Below, piece by piece: positions 37,998 through 47,463 of a stretch of DNA of 64,000 bases (position 1 is its first letter; each line of letters opens with the position of its first letter). The notes under the pieces are model-generated. The model saw only the letters and a program-made list of their open reading frames with translations, had not been told where the DNA came from and did no database searches. The stretch comes from Sphingobium cyanobacteriorum. GTDB lineage: Bacteria; Pseudomonadota; Alphaproteobacteria; Sphingomonadales; Sphingomonadaceae. The stretch is from NCBI RefSeq assembly GCF_030580935.1, contig NZ_JAUQOM010000001.1:372001-436000 (forward strand). The letters run 5' to 3'. Position numbers and translations under genes: made by a program.

Positions 37998-38405
37998 ATG
38001 ACTATGCTCATCGCCCTCGCGGCCGCCGCCGCGAGCCATAGCGTTTCCATCGAACATCACGGCCAGCAACTCGGCGCGACCTACACCGCCCGCGCCGAAA
38101 TGCGGCGCTGGACGGTCGGCGCCAGGACGCCCAACCGCATGGACGCCCAGCGCTGCCACTGGACCGCCACGATCATGGTCGATCGCAAGCTGGATCATGG
38201 TCCCGCCCTGGCCCGCACCATCGCCACCGACACCCGCTTTTCAGGCAGCGAATCAGGCGCCTGCACCCCCGGCCGCCAGTCGGGCGAACGCACCCTCGCC
38301 CGGCATCAGGATAGAATAGAAGCCCATCTCGTCGCAGTGGCGCAGGCTGATCGCGCGCCTTTGCTGGCTGAACTGGACTCGGTGCGCAATCTTGCGTCCA
38401 ACTGA
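37998..38405 (+). CDS. Hypothetical small protein
   Basis: 135 residues from the ATG at 37998, preceded by AGGAG eight bases away. Short Ala-rich N-terminus (MTMLIALAAAAASHSV), maybe a weak signal peptide, followed by a region with ATYTARAEMRRWTVGART and RCHWTATIMVDRKLDHG. Two Cys (RCHW and GACTPG) could be oxidised in the periplasm. No family recognised. The stop lies within the first codons of the next gene, so both are probably on one transcript. Confidence 0.65.
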   Translation: MTMLIALAAAAASHSVSIEHHGQQLGATYTARAEMRRWTVGARTPNRMDAQRCHWTATIMVDRKLDHGPALARTIATDTRFSGSESGACTPGRQSGERTLARHQDRIEAHLVAVAQADRAPLLAELDSVRNLASN

Positions 38406-39144
38406 TATCGGCTGCCGTCTGGCATGGCTGGGGGCCACGCTGCTCGCCGGCCATGTCCTGCCTGCCGCCGCTCAATATGCGTCCGGCCCTTCCATCCTGA
38501 TCGAGGCCGCCAGCGACGAACGCCGCCGGGGCCTCAGTTGGAGCGACGGCGATCCCGTGTTGCGCGCGGCCGTCTCGCTCCCAGTGGCGGACGGCTTCAG
38601 TCTCGACGGCGCAGTCGCCACCCTGCGGGGCAGCGGTCGCCATGGCGGGGCGGACGCGGTGCTGGACCTGGGGATCAGCTATGTGAAGCAGATCGGCGGC
38701 GTGCGCCTGACCGCCGACACCCGTTACCATCTCTTTCCCGGCGCTTGCGCACAGGGCTATTCCACACAGGACTATGGTGAAATCGGTGCAGGCGCGGAAT
38801 TTCTGATCGGCCCGGCCAGCTTCGACCTGTCCGCCAGCTATGCGCCGCGTCAATCGGCGATCGGCGGCGACAATCTCTATCTGGCCACCGCCGCCACCGC
38901 TGCCATCCCCGGCACGCCGCTCACGCTATCGGCGCGGATCGGGCGATCGTCGGGCCATGTCCGCGATCCCGCTCGCGCCGCCCGGTTGCGACCAGATGGA
39001 GCCTATTGGGATCATGGCGCGGGCATGGACTATATCAAGGGCCGCTGGTCGGCAGGACTGCACTACGCCAACAGCAGCATCGACGGCCCCGGCCGTCGCC
39101 ATGCGGGCGCGCGCCTGATCGGGCGGGTCGGCCTGACCCTGTAA
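38392..39144 (+). CDS. TorF-family-like putative outer membrane protein
   Basis: 250 residues. Signal peptide-like start (LAWLGATLLAGHVLPAAAQ, cut after AAAQ), then ASDERRRGLSWSDGDPVLRAAVSLPVADGF, the typical opening of the TIGR02001/TorF putative porins, and alternating beta strands ending LIGRVGLTL with a hydrophobic C-terminal residue as in beta barrels. The start is TTG at 38392, overlapping the upstream gene by 14 bases. Porin function is inferred. Confidence 0.75.
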   Translation: MRPTDIGCRLAWLGATLLAGHVLPAAAQYASGPSILIEAASDERRRGLSWSDGDPVLRAAVSLPVADGFSLDGAVATLRGSGRHGGADAVLDLGISYVKQIGGVRLTADTRYHLFPGACAQGYSTQDYGEIGAGAEFLIGPASFDLSASYAPRQSAIGGDNLYLATAATAAIPGTPLTLSARIGRSSGHVRDPARAARLRPDGAYWDHGAGMDYIKGRWSAGLHYANSSIDGPGRRHAGARLIGRVGLTL

Positions 39145-39283
39145 TGGCCGCTTCGCGTCCGCGTCGGGCAGCGGCGGGAAGCCTCTGGGGCTGTACCGGC
39201 ATTGCCCTTCATGCCCGCGCCAAAAGGGCGACTGTCCTGCCGGGTGCGGATTTGCTAAAGCAGTGGCAAAGGGGAACATCGTC

Positions 39284-39679
39284 ATGCCCGTAGAACTTAC
39301 GATCCTGGCCTGGTCCATGGTCCTGCTGCTGGTCCATATCTTCGCCGCCGCGCATGTAAAGACGAAGCAATATGGTGCAAAGTGGAACATGGGCGCCCGC
39401 GATGAACGCCTGCCGCCGCTCGCGCCCCTTGCGGGCCGGCTTTCCCGCGCGGAGGCCAATTTCAAGGAAACGCTCCCCATCGCGATCGTCGCGCTGATCG
39501 GCGTGGTGCTGGCGGGCAAGGCCAGTGAATGGACGGCGATGGGCGGCTGGATCTGGCTCGGCGCGCGGATCGTCTATCTGCCACTCTATGCGGCAGGGAT
39601 TCCGGTCGTGCGCACCCTCTTCTTTCTGGCCAGCCTGGTCGGCATCCTCATCACCCTCTGGCCCTTGCTGGGCTTGTAA
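39284..39679 (+). CDS. MAPEG family protein
   Basis: 131 residues with four hydrophobic helices: ELTILAWSMVLLLVHIFAAAH, then the loop GARDERLPPLAPLAGRLSRAEANFKETLPIAIVALIGVVLA, IWLGARIVYLPLYAAG and TLFFLASLVGILITLWPLLGL. NFKET and ARIVYLPLY are hallmark motifs of membrane-associated eicosanoid/glutathione proteins. The bacterial role is unknown. The start is the ATG at 39284 with AGGGG upstream. Convergent with the ArsR gene. Confidence 0.85.
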   Translation: MPVELTILAWSMVLLLVHIFAAAHVKTKQYGAKWNMGARDERLPPLAPLAGRLSRAEANFKETLPIAIVALIGVVLAGKASEWTAMGGWIWLGARIVYLPLYAAGIPVVRTLFFLASLVGILITLWPLLGL

Positions 39680-39752
39680 GGCGATCGATTCATCTTTTTG
39701 ATTTGCCGCGCTTTACCAGGCATCGGATGAGTCCATCTGATGAGCAGCCACC

Positions 39753-40091
39753 CTATCCCTCCAGCCCCTCCAGCGCCGTGAAGCGTTGCGACCACAGCGC
39801 GCCATGCACCGCCATCCACTGGATCACCGGCCCCAGTCCCTTGACCCGCGCGGCATACCAGGTTTCGCGGCCGGACCGGCGCGCGGTGACGAGGCCCGCG
39901 CGTTTCAGCTTGGCCATGTGGCGCGACACCATCGGCTGCGATACGCCCGCCCCTTCGGTCAGCGCCTGCACATTCTGTTCGCCATCGCGCACCAGCGCTT
40001 CGAGCAGGGCGCGGCGGGTGCCGTCTGACAGGGCCTTGAACAGGGCATCGGTCGCCGCGTCGCGGTCGGCGGGAATAAGGGACGGATTCAT
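39753..40091 (-). CDS. ArsR-family transcriptional regulator
   Basis: 112 residues. Winged helix: ALFKALSDGTRRALLEALVRDGEQNVQALTEGAGVSQPMVSRHMAKLKRAGLVTARRSGRETWYAA. The recognition helix is SQPMVSRHMAKL. No CxC metal site is visible, so it is not a typical arsenic sensor; this subgroup often sits with SRPBCC (AHSA1) genes, but none is adjacent. The start at 40091 has no Shine-Dalgarno; an 18-bp palindrome lies 11 bases upstream. Confidence 0.88.
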   Translation of the reverse strand: MNPSLIPADRDAATDALFKALSDGTRRALLEALVRDGEQNVQALTEGAGVSQPMVSRHMAKLKRAGLVTARRSGRETWYAARVKGLGPVIQWMAVHGALWSQRFTALEGLEG

Positions 40092-40101
40092 AAGGTTAAC
40101 G

Positions 40102-40119
40102 CATAACCATATGGTTATG
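40102..40119. promoter_or_regulatory. 18-bp perfect palindrome, probable ArsR operator
   Basis: CATAACCATATGGTTATG is an exact palindrome located 11-28 bases upstream of the ArsR start codon, as expected for an autoregulatory operator. Confidence 0.75.
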
Positions 40120-40193
40120 ATTTGGTCAAGTTCCGCAGCGATGATCCGCCCCTTGGCCGCGTTAACCAAAAAAAGTCGCCGGGCGCGGCCACT

Positions 40194-41525
<1,332 letters not shown>

Positions 41526-41542
41526 GCGCCCGCCTTGCAATT

Positions 41543-41616
41543 CCGTTCGGGCTGAGCGAAGTCGAAGCCCATCTCTGAGCGAAGAGGAAGCCGCTTCGCT
41601 CCGTTCAGCACGGCCC
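41543..41616. repeat. Dispersed repeat pair between ccrM and folP
   Basis: CCGTTCGGGCTGAGCGAAG (41543-41561) followed by TCGAAGCCC is a form of the TTCGGGCTGAGC...TCGAAGCCC repeat found in many sphingomonads; an inverted, diverged partner (GCTTCGCTCCGTTCAGCACG) is at 41593-41612. Recognised from memory, not searched. Confidence 0.5.
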
Positions 41617-41648
41617 TTCGCCTTCGCGGGGGGCGAACGGGGTTAGTT

Positions 41649-42776
41649 ATGACGCCATTGCCCACCCTTCCCCCCCATGCCCGCCTGTACCTGAAACCCG
41701 TCTGGTTCGTGCCGACCCCCATCGGCCTGCCCGATGGATCGGCGGCGCGGATGGGCAATGGGCTGATCTGGTTCCAGGGCTATGCACTGAGCGCGTTCGA
41801 CGGCGCGCGGCGGATCGCCCGGACGACCGTGCCGGTGGCGGATTTCGATGCCACCATCGCCACCCTGCCCGATCCGCTGGCCCGGCGCGCCCGGCAGCTC
41901 GCCGCCAACATCTCCGCCCCCCGCGCGCCGCTGGTGCTGGGCGATCGCACCATCCGCTTCGACGCGCCGCAGGTGATGGCGATCCTGAACGTCACCCCCG
42001 ACAGCTTCTCCGACGGCGGCCGGCATGTCGGCGATCCGCAGGCGGCGGCCGACGCCGGCTTTGCCATGGCGGCGGCCGGCGCGGCGCTGATCGACGTGGG
42101 CGGCGAATCGACCCGGCCCAAAGCGGCCAAGGTCTGGGAGGGGGACGAGATCGCGCGCATCGCCCCCGTCATCGAACGGCTGGCCGCGTCCGGCATCCCG
42201 GTATCGGTCGACACCCGCAAGGCGGCGGTGATGGAGGCGGCGCTTGCCGCCGGAGCGGCCATCGTGAACGATGTCAGCGCGCTGGCGCACGACCCGCGCA
42301 GCCTAGAGGTGGTGGCGCGCGCCGCCTGCCCGGTCATCCTGATGCACGCCCCGTCCGCCGGCGACGATCCGCACGACAATCCCGCCGGCTATGGCGATGT
42401 CGTCGCCGATGTGTTCGACCATCTGGACGCACGTATCGCCGCTTGCGAGGCGGCGGGCATTGCCCGCGACAGGATCATGGTCGATCCGGGCCTGGGCTTT
42501 GGCAAGAGCCTCGCTGACAATCTGGCGCTGGTGAACGGCCTTGCGACCTTCCAGGGGCTGGGCGTGCCCTTGTTGTTCGCGGGCAGCCGCAAGCGCCTCA
42601 TCGGCGCGCTGTCGAACGAGGCGCCGGCCGCCGACCGGCTGGGCGGCTCCATCGCCCTCGCCTTCCGCGCGGCGCAGCTCGGCGCGCAGATGGTGCGAGT
42701 GCATGACGTCAAGGAAAGCGTGCAGGCGCTCCACCTCTGGCGCGGCCTGGCGGACGCGGGGTTGAACGGCGTCTGA
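41649..42776 (+). CDS. folP: Dihydropteroate synthase
   Basis: 375 residues, longer than the usual 280 by an N-terminal extension (residues 1-105, MTPLPTLPPHARLYLKPVWF) with no recognised fold. The TIM-barrel core begins at ILNVTPDSFSDGGRHVGD (pterin site), followed by GGESTRPKAAKVWEGDEI, SVDTRKAAVMEAAL, GAAIVNDVSA, PVILMHAP, and DPGLGFGKSLADNL, with GSRKRLIG near the end. It joins the pterin and p-aminobenzoate for folate; sulfonamide target. N-terminal extensions are common in alphaproteobacterial FolP. Confidence 0.95.
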   Translation: MTPLPTLPPHARLYLKPVWFVPTPIGLPDGSAARMGNGLIWFQGYALSAFDGARRIARTTVPVADFDATIATLPDPLARRARQLAANISAPRAPLVLGDRTIRFDAPQVMAILNVTPDSFSDGGRHVGDPQAAADAGFAMAAAGAALIDVGGESTRPKAAKVWEGDEIARIAPVIERLAASGIPVSVDTRKAAVMEAALAAGAAIVNDVSALAHDPRSLEVVARAACPVILMHAPSAGDDPHDNPAGYGDVVADVFDHLDARIAACEAAGIARDRIMVDPGLGFGKSLADNLALVNGLATFQGLGVPLLFAGSRKRLIGALSNEAPAADRLGGSIALAFRAAQLGAQMVRVHDVKESVQALHLWRGLADAGLNGV

Positions 42777-42784
42777 CGCGGGAT

Positions 42785-42826
42785 GGAAATTACGCTCCAT
42801 CCTTCCCTGGCAGGGGAGGAATTTCC
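42785..42826 (+). terminator. Hairpin after folP
   Basis: TCCTTCCCT (42800-42808), loop GGC, AGGGGAGGA (42812-42820), nine pairs with one G-T wobble. Outside it GGAAATT (42785-42791) and AATTTCC (42820-42826) form a second inverted repeat. No T-run beyond ATTTCC. Confidence 0.55.
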
Positions 42827-42908
42827 GGTTGCGACCATTTGTTGCCGCTCTACGCGCATCGATGCGATCACGATTGCAGACATTGGTGGAATCACCGATA
42901 GTCGGGAT

Positions 42909-43232
42909 ATGATGGGTCCAACCTCTGAGCCGTCGTCGCGGCATTGGCTGATGGGAAGCTGGTCGATATATGTTGCCTTGCTCTTTCCGGCCTCGTTCCT
43001 CGCCTATATCGGCATCCTGTGGTTCACTGATTCAGAGCGAGGTTGGCAGACCCAGATTGCCGCAGCTGCACTGGTCGCTGCATGGTTTCCGCTGGCTTTT
43101 GGGGCATTTTACACATGGAGTGCCACCAAGGCAGGAACCCGGATGAGCCATCTATCGAAAGCAGCTTTTTTTCTCGTCGCCCTGTTCTTCTATGCCATCA
43201 CTTTTGCATGGGGCGGACGGATGCTGATATAG
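42909..43232 (+). CDS. Hypothetical membrane protein
   Basis: 107 residues from the ATG at 42909 (MMGPTSEPSSRHWLMGSW). Three hydrophobic helices: IYVALLFPASFLAYIGILWF, IAAAALVAAWFPLAFGAFY and AAFFLVALFFYAITFAWGG. No family recognised. The frame is open upstream to 42783 but that part crosses the folP hairpin. It is the first of several less G+C-rich small genes in this stretch. No good Shine-Dalgarno. Confidence 0.6.
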   Translation: MMGPTSEPSSRHWLMGSWSIYVALLFPASFLAYIGILWFTDSERGWQTQIAAAALVAAWFPLAFGAFYTWSATKAGTRMSHLSKAAFFLVALFFYAITFAWGGRMLI

Positions 43233-43300
43233 TCGCCCATCGACCATTTTTTGCCGTTCGCGTCGATTAAAATCACAATCAAAACCGGCCTCAATTGTGG

Positions 43301-43765
43301 CTATTCCCAAGAAAAGATGGTCCGTAATTTGCAGTTAGATGGAGACTGCCCCTCCTCAAATAGCTCCACTCGATCGATCGCATCCAATTGAGATGGGATG
43401 AATGGATTCGGTGACGTGAAATAGGCCGCGCCGTGTTCGCCATTCCAGATTGCTATTTGGTAGAGGCCTTCCGCTCGCCTTTGTGCAAATCGTACAGGAC
43501 CGTTGGACGAACGAGCTTTAACAATCCGTCCCTTTGGACGACTGGCCCAACCTGTTCCATGCACTTCAAGGGTCCCGAAAGCACCTTCCCAGCGGAAGCT
43601 GCCCCCGTGCATCCCACCTTCCAAAGTCGTGACCTTCTCACCATCTCGCAGGTCGATAATCGGCGAATAGCCACAGAAGCGTCCCGGCCCTACAATGTCG
43701 CCAGCTTCCGCCGGATTGGCGACTAACACTAAGAGCATCACCGCTGCTGCGATTATTTTCTTCAC
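43301..43765 (-). CDS. Hypothetical secreted protein
   Basis: 154 residues starting GTG at 43765 with GAGG six bases upstream: VKKIIAAAVMLLVLVANPAEAGDIVGPG, a signal peptide cut near AEA. The mature domain (IIDLRDGEKVTTLEGGMHGGSFRWEGAFGTLEVHGTGW, then YQIAIWNGEHGAAYFTSPNPFIP) looks like a small beta barrel or sandwich. No family recognised. More A/T-rich than the neighbours. Confidence 0.65.
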   Translation of the reverse strand: MKKIIAAAVMLLVLVANPAEAGDIVGPGRFCGYSPIIDLRDGEKVTTLEGGMHGGSFRWEGAFGTLEVHGTGWASRPKGRIVKARSSNGPVRFAQRRAEGLYQIAIWNGEHGAAYFTSPNPFIPSQLDAIDRVELFEEGQSPSNCKLRTIFSWE

Positions 43766-43862
43766 GTTCGCCTCGTCAAGAAATTCGGATGGCTGATATA
43801 GCAGTTTCCCATCCGATAGCGGAAAGTCTAAAATCCATCCCATCATCTTCTTACATGACAAA

Positions 43863-44129
43863 TCACCGATGCTTGAAGGTCCAGCTTCGATCTTCAGCTT
43901 CCTCACCGTTGATGAGATATTGCATCAGATGGGTCTCACCGTTCGGCCATGCAACAAGTTCGTGATCGTTGATAAAATTAATCGTGATGGCATCCCCGCT
44001 TTCGGAGGCATCCCATATGAGCGTTAGTCTGTCGCCCGGGTCCAACTCAAAGCACTCTGGCCATGGTTCGACCGACACGTAGATCGGGCTTTCCTTACGG
44101 TTTACGAAGCTATGCTGGGTCTGCGCCAT
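43863..44129 (-). CDS. Hypothetical small acidic protein
   Basis: 88 residues: MAQTQHSFVNRKESPIYVSVEP, then WPECFELDPGDRLTLIWDASESGDAITINFINDHELVAWPNGE. A beta-rich acidic cytoplasmic protein; no family recognised. A 7-bp inverted repeat (44130-44153) abuts the start codon, and no Shine-Dalgarno is seen. It may form a pair with the secreted gene at 43301, about 97 bases downstream. Confidence 0.6.
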   Translation of the reverse strand: MAQTQHSFVNRKESPIYVSVEPWPECFELDPGDRLTLIWDASESGDAITINFINDHELVAWPNGETHLMQYLINGEEAEDRSWTFKHR

Positions 44130-44153
44130 CGGTAGGGCATAAAACGCCTACCG
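44130..44153. promoter_or_regulatory. Inverted repeat abutting the start codon of the 88-residue gene
   Basis: CGGTAGG (44130-44136) and CCTACCG (44147-44153), loop of ten bases. It touches the ATG of the minus-strand gene, so it may be an operator or an RNA hairpin occluding initiation. Confidence 0.4.
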
Positions 44154-44239
44154 GGTTGTGCCAAGCGTCAGCTTGTCGCAGTTCCCTATCGCAAGCGGCC
44201 GTTCCGCTACCCACCCAAAACAGACCACCCCTACCGCCC

Positions 44240-44947
44240 TCAAAACCCGAAAATCGCCGGATCGATCGCCAGCATCGGCACCCCGGCCGCCCCGTCCTCC
44301 GCCCCCGGCGGCGGCAAACGGAGCGGCGCGCCCCGCCCCGTCCCGAAACTCACCACCGCGCTGCCCGGATCGCCCAGCACCAGCGGGTCGAGCTTCAGCG
44401 CCGCCGTCAGCCGGGCCTGCGTCACCTCCACGAACGTCCCGATCCTCGTCAGCGCGAACAGGTCGCGGGCGAAGGCATAGGGCAGGCGGATGCAGCCATG
44501 GCTGGCGGGGTAGCCCGGATTATGCCCGGCATGGAGCGCGATCCCGTCCCACGTCAGCCGCTGCATATAGGGCATCGGCGCATTGCTGTAGAGGTTGGAG
44601 CGGTGCCATTGCCGCTTCTGCAATATCGGATAGTCGCCGGTCGGGGTGCGATGCCCCTTCATGCCGGTCGACACGCTGGCCATGCCGATCAGCAGGTCGC
44701 CGCTATAGACATGAATCATCTGCCTTTCGATGCTGATGACCATGTAGATCGGGCCATCCCACGGCCCCCGCCCCAGCCAGCGATAGCCGCCGGGCGCCAG
44801 TTGTTCCGTCCCGTCCTGCGCCTGCGCAACGATCGGCACGGCGATCGGCGCGCACGCCAGCACCCCGGCAAGGGCACGGGCGCACAATGAAAAAGAGAGC
44901 CGGGGAAAAGAGAGCCGGAACACAGACATGAAGCATTTCTTAACCAT
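44240..44947 (-). CDS. L,D-transpeptidase (YkuD domain)
   Basis: About 235 residues. Signal peptide at the N-terminus (MVKKCFMSVFRLSF... up to IVAQAQ), then IYMVISIERQMIHVYSGDLLIGMASVSTG, TPTGDYPILQKRQW, and the active-site block HAGHNPGYPASHGCIRLPYAFARDLF with the catalytic Cys in SHGCIRLP. It makes 3-3 cross-links or attaches proteins to peptidoglycan in the periplasm. Either ATG at 44947 or 44929 could start it; 44947 gives the better basic n-region and a GGCGGA ribosome site. Confidence 0.92.
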   Translation of the reverse strand: MVKKCFMSVFRLSFPRLSFSLCARALAGVLACAPIAVPIVAQAQDGTEQLAPGGYRWLGRGPWDGPIYMVISIERQMIHVYSGDLLIGMASVSTGMKGHRTPTGDYPILQKRQWHRSNLYSNAPMPYMQRLTWDGIALHAGHNPGYPASHGCIRLPYAFARDLFALTRIGTFVEVTQARLTAALKLDPLVLGDPGSAVVSFGTGRGAPLRLPPPGAEDGAAGVPMLAIDPAIFGF

Positions 44948-45269
44948 GATATCCGCCAGCGCCAGCCCGACATTGCAGGCGGACCATCGCCGGTCCCATC
45001 GCGGGACAGGCTGTGCTGCGTCGAACCCTCCGATTGATGATGATGCCCTGATCGCCAATATATATTCTGCGCAGGCATCAATGCGAAAAACCCGTTCAGG
45101 TGTACCACTCGCTGTCTCACTTGCTGCATCAATACGCTGTCTCAATATTGGGCACCGCCATGCACCTGATGCTTCTCGGTAAAAGCGCCGGCGAAAGCGG
45201 AAGAATATGTTTCACAGCTTCGTCCCATCGCTGTAGAGCGGCGGCACCCCTAGTCGAAGGACCGTTGCA
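44948..45269. promoter_or_regulatory. Divergent regulatory region between L,D-transpeptidase and ilvD
   Basis: 322 bases, no gene. It contains AATATATATT (45057-45066), an A/T-rich palindrome that could be part of a promoter, and a 10-bp direct repeat CGCTGTCTCA at 45110 and 45135 (25 bases apart). GAAGGA before the ilvD ATG is its ribosome site. Confidence 0.45.
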
Positions 45270-47120
45270 ATGCCCGCCTACCGCTCCCGCACCACCACCC
45301 ACGGCCGCAACATGGCGGGCGCGCGCGGCCTGTGGCGCGCGACGGGCATGAAGGATGAGGATTTCGGCAAGCCGATCATCGCCATCGCCAACAGCTTCAC
45401 CCAGTTCGTGCCCGGCCATGTCCACCTCAAGGATCTGGGCCAACTCGTCGCGCGCGAGATTGAGGCGGCGGGCGGCGTCGCCAAGGAATTCAACACCATC
45501 GCGGTCGATGACGGCATCGCCATGGGCCATGGCGGCATGCTCTATTCGCTGCCCAGCCGCGATCTGATCGCCGACAGCGTCGAATATATGGTCAACGCCC
45601 ATTGCGCCGACGCGATCGTGTGCATCTCCAATTGCGACAAGATCACGCCGGGCATGTTGATGGCCGCCATGCGCCTCAACATCCCCGTCGTGTTCGTGTC
45701 GGGCGGGCCGATGGAAGCGGGCAAGGCGACTGTGCGCGGCAAGAAGGTCGCGCTTGATCTGGTCGACGCGATGGTCGTCGCCGCCGACGACAATTACACG
45801 GACGAGGAAGTGCAGACGATCGAGCGCTCTGCCTGCCCCACCTGCGGGTCATGTTCGGGCATGTTCACCGCCAATTCGATGAACTGCCTGACCGAGGCAC
45901 TGGGCCTGTCGCTGCCGGGCAACGGCTCCACGCTCGCCACCCATTCGGACCGCGAACGCCTGTTCCGCGAAGCGGGCCATGTCATCGTCGACATTACGAA
46001 GCGCTATTATGAGCAGGATGACGAAAGCGTCCTGCCGCGCAGCATCGCCAACTTCGCGGCGTTCGAAAATGCGATGAGCCTCGACATTGCCATGGGCGGA
46101 TCGTCCAACACGGTGCTGCATCTGCTGGCGGCGGCTTATGAAGGCGGCATCGACTTCACCATGGCGGACATTGATCGCCTGTCGCGCCGCGTGCCATGCC
46201 TGTGCAAGGTCGCGCCCGCCAAGAATGACGTGCATATGGAGGATGTCCACCGCGCCGGGGGGATCATGGCCATCCTTGGCGAACTGGAGCGCGCGGGCCT
46301 GATCGACGCATCGCTCCCGACCGTCCATGCGCCGACCATGGCGGCGGCGCTGGCGCGCTGGGACATTGGTCGCACCAATAGCGAGGAAGTCCGCAACTTC
46401 TATCGCGCGGCGCCCGGCGGGGTGCCGACACAGGTGGCGTTCAGCCAGTCGGAACGGTGGGAAGAACTGGACACCGACCGCGAACAGGGGGTTATCCGCT
46501 CGGCCGAACATGCCTTTTCCAAGGATGGGGGCCTCGCCGTGCTGTTCGGCAATCTTGCGCCCGAAGGCTGCATCGTCAAGACGGCGGGCGTGGACGAAAG
46601 CATCCTCGTCTTTCACGGCACCGCGCGGGTCTATGAAAGTCAGGACGCGGCGGTCGCGGGGATTTTGGGCAATGAGGTCAAGGAAAAGGACGTCGTCATC
46701 ATCCGCTATGAAGGGCCGAAAGGTGGTCCCGGTATGCAGGAAATGCTCTATCCGACCAGCTATCTCAAGTCCAAGGGACTGGGCAAGGCCTGCGCGCTCA
46801 TCACCGACGGGCGCTTTTCGGGCGGCACGTCGGGCCTGTCGATCGGCCATGTCTCGCCCGAAGCGGCCGAAGGCGGCCTGATCGCCCTCGTCCAGACCGG
46901 CGACCCCATCGTCATCGACATTCCCGCGCGCGTCATCAAGGTCGACCTGGACGACGCGCTGCTGGCGCAGCGGCGGGCGGAGATGGAAGCGCGCGGCGCA
47001 AAGGCGTGGAAGCCGTTCGGGCGCAAGCGCGAAGTCTCCCCCGCCCTGCGCGCCTATGCGGCGATGACGACCAACGCGGCCAAGGGCGCTGTGCGCGATG
47101 TGAGCCAGATCGAGCGCTGA
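45270..47120 (+). CDS. ilvD: Dihydroxy-acid dehydratase
   Basis: 616 residues, third step of valine/isoleucine synthesis. Begins [27 protein letters not shown]; Fe-S and Mg sites are in [18 protein letters not shown] and [54 protein letters not shown] and [21 protein letters not shown] are further family blocks. The three Cys residues SNC, CPTC and SC support an iron-sulfur cluster. Followed by tRNA-Gly on the other strand. Confidence 0.97.
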   Translation: MPAYRSRTTTHGRNMAGARGLWRATGMKDEDFGKPIIAIANSFTQFVPGHVHLKDLGQLVAREIEAAGGVAKEFNTIAVDDGIAMGHGGMLYSLPSRDLIADSVEYMVNAHCADAIVCISNCDKITPGMLMAAMRLNIPVVFVSGGPMEAGKATVRGKKVALDLVDAMVVAADDNYTDEEVQTIERSACPTCGSCSGMFTANSMNCLTEALGLSLPGNGSTLATHSDRERLFREAGHVIVDITKRYYEQDDESVLPRSIANFAAFENAMSLDIAMGGSSNTVLHLLAAAYEGGIDFTMADIDRLSRRVPCLCKVAPAKNDVHMEDVHRAGGIMAILGELERAGLIDASLPTVHAPTMAAALARWDIGRTNSEEVRNFYRAAPGGVPTQVAFSQSERWEELDTDREQGVIRSAEHAFSKDGGLAVLFGNLAPEGCIVKTAGVDESILVFHGTARVYESQDAAVAGILGNEVKEKDVVIIRYEGPKGGPGMQEMLYPTSYLKSKGLGKACALITDGRFSGGTSGLSIGHVSPEAAEGGLIALVQTGDPIVIDIPARVIKVDLDDALLAQRRAEMEARGAKAWKPFGRKREVSPALRAYAAMTTNAAKGAVRDVSQIER

Positions 47121-47130
47121 ACCCAAGGAT

Positions 47131-47204
47131 TGGAGCGGGTGAGGGGAATCGAACCCCCGTCGTCAGCTTGGGAAGCTGCTGCTCTACCATTGAGCTACAC
47201 CCGC
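47131..47204 (-). tRNA. tRNA-Gly (anticodon CCC)
   Basis: Cloverleaf on the minus strand: acceptor GCGGGTG/CACCCGC, D arm GCTC/GAGC, anticodon loop TTCCCAA (anticodon CCC), T arm with TTCGATT loop, discriminator T and encoded CCA (47131-47133). The 27-43 pair is a G-A mismatch. It resembles E. coli tRNA-Gly(CCC). Confidence 0.95.
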
Positions 47205-47463
47205 GTTGTTTTGCGTCCATGGCCCAAGCCATGGGGCACTGTCAACGATGCATGAGCGCGCTCGTCGTCGTCCGTTACCGGGACAGCACCCCGGCTGCCA
47301 TTATTCCGGCACTCCGCACATAAATATGGCCGCCATGGCGCGGAGTGCAGCACAGGCCGAAAACCGGCGGACGGCCGATCCATGCCGCAAGCGGAACGTT
47401 CGCGCTTCAAAAGCGTTTTCCTTGGTGGCTCAGAGCGCTTCCACTGGCGTGCGATGCGGGGAC
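47205..47463. other. Intergenic region between tRNA-Gly and the hybrid kinase
   Basis: 259 bases, no gene supported. It must hold the tRNA promoter (minus strand) and the kinase promoter. The open frame through it lacks family similarity. Confidence 0.4.
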
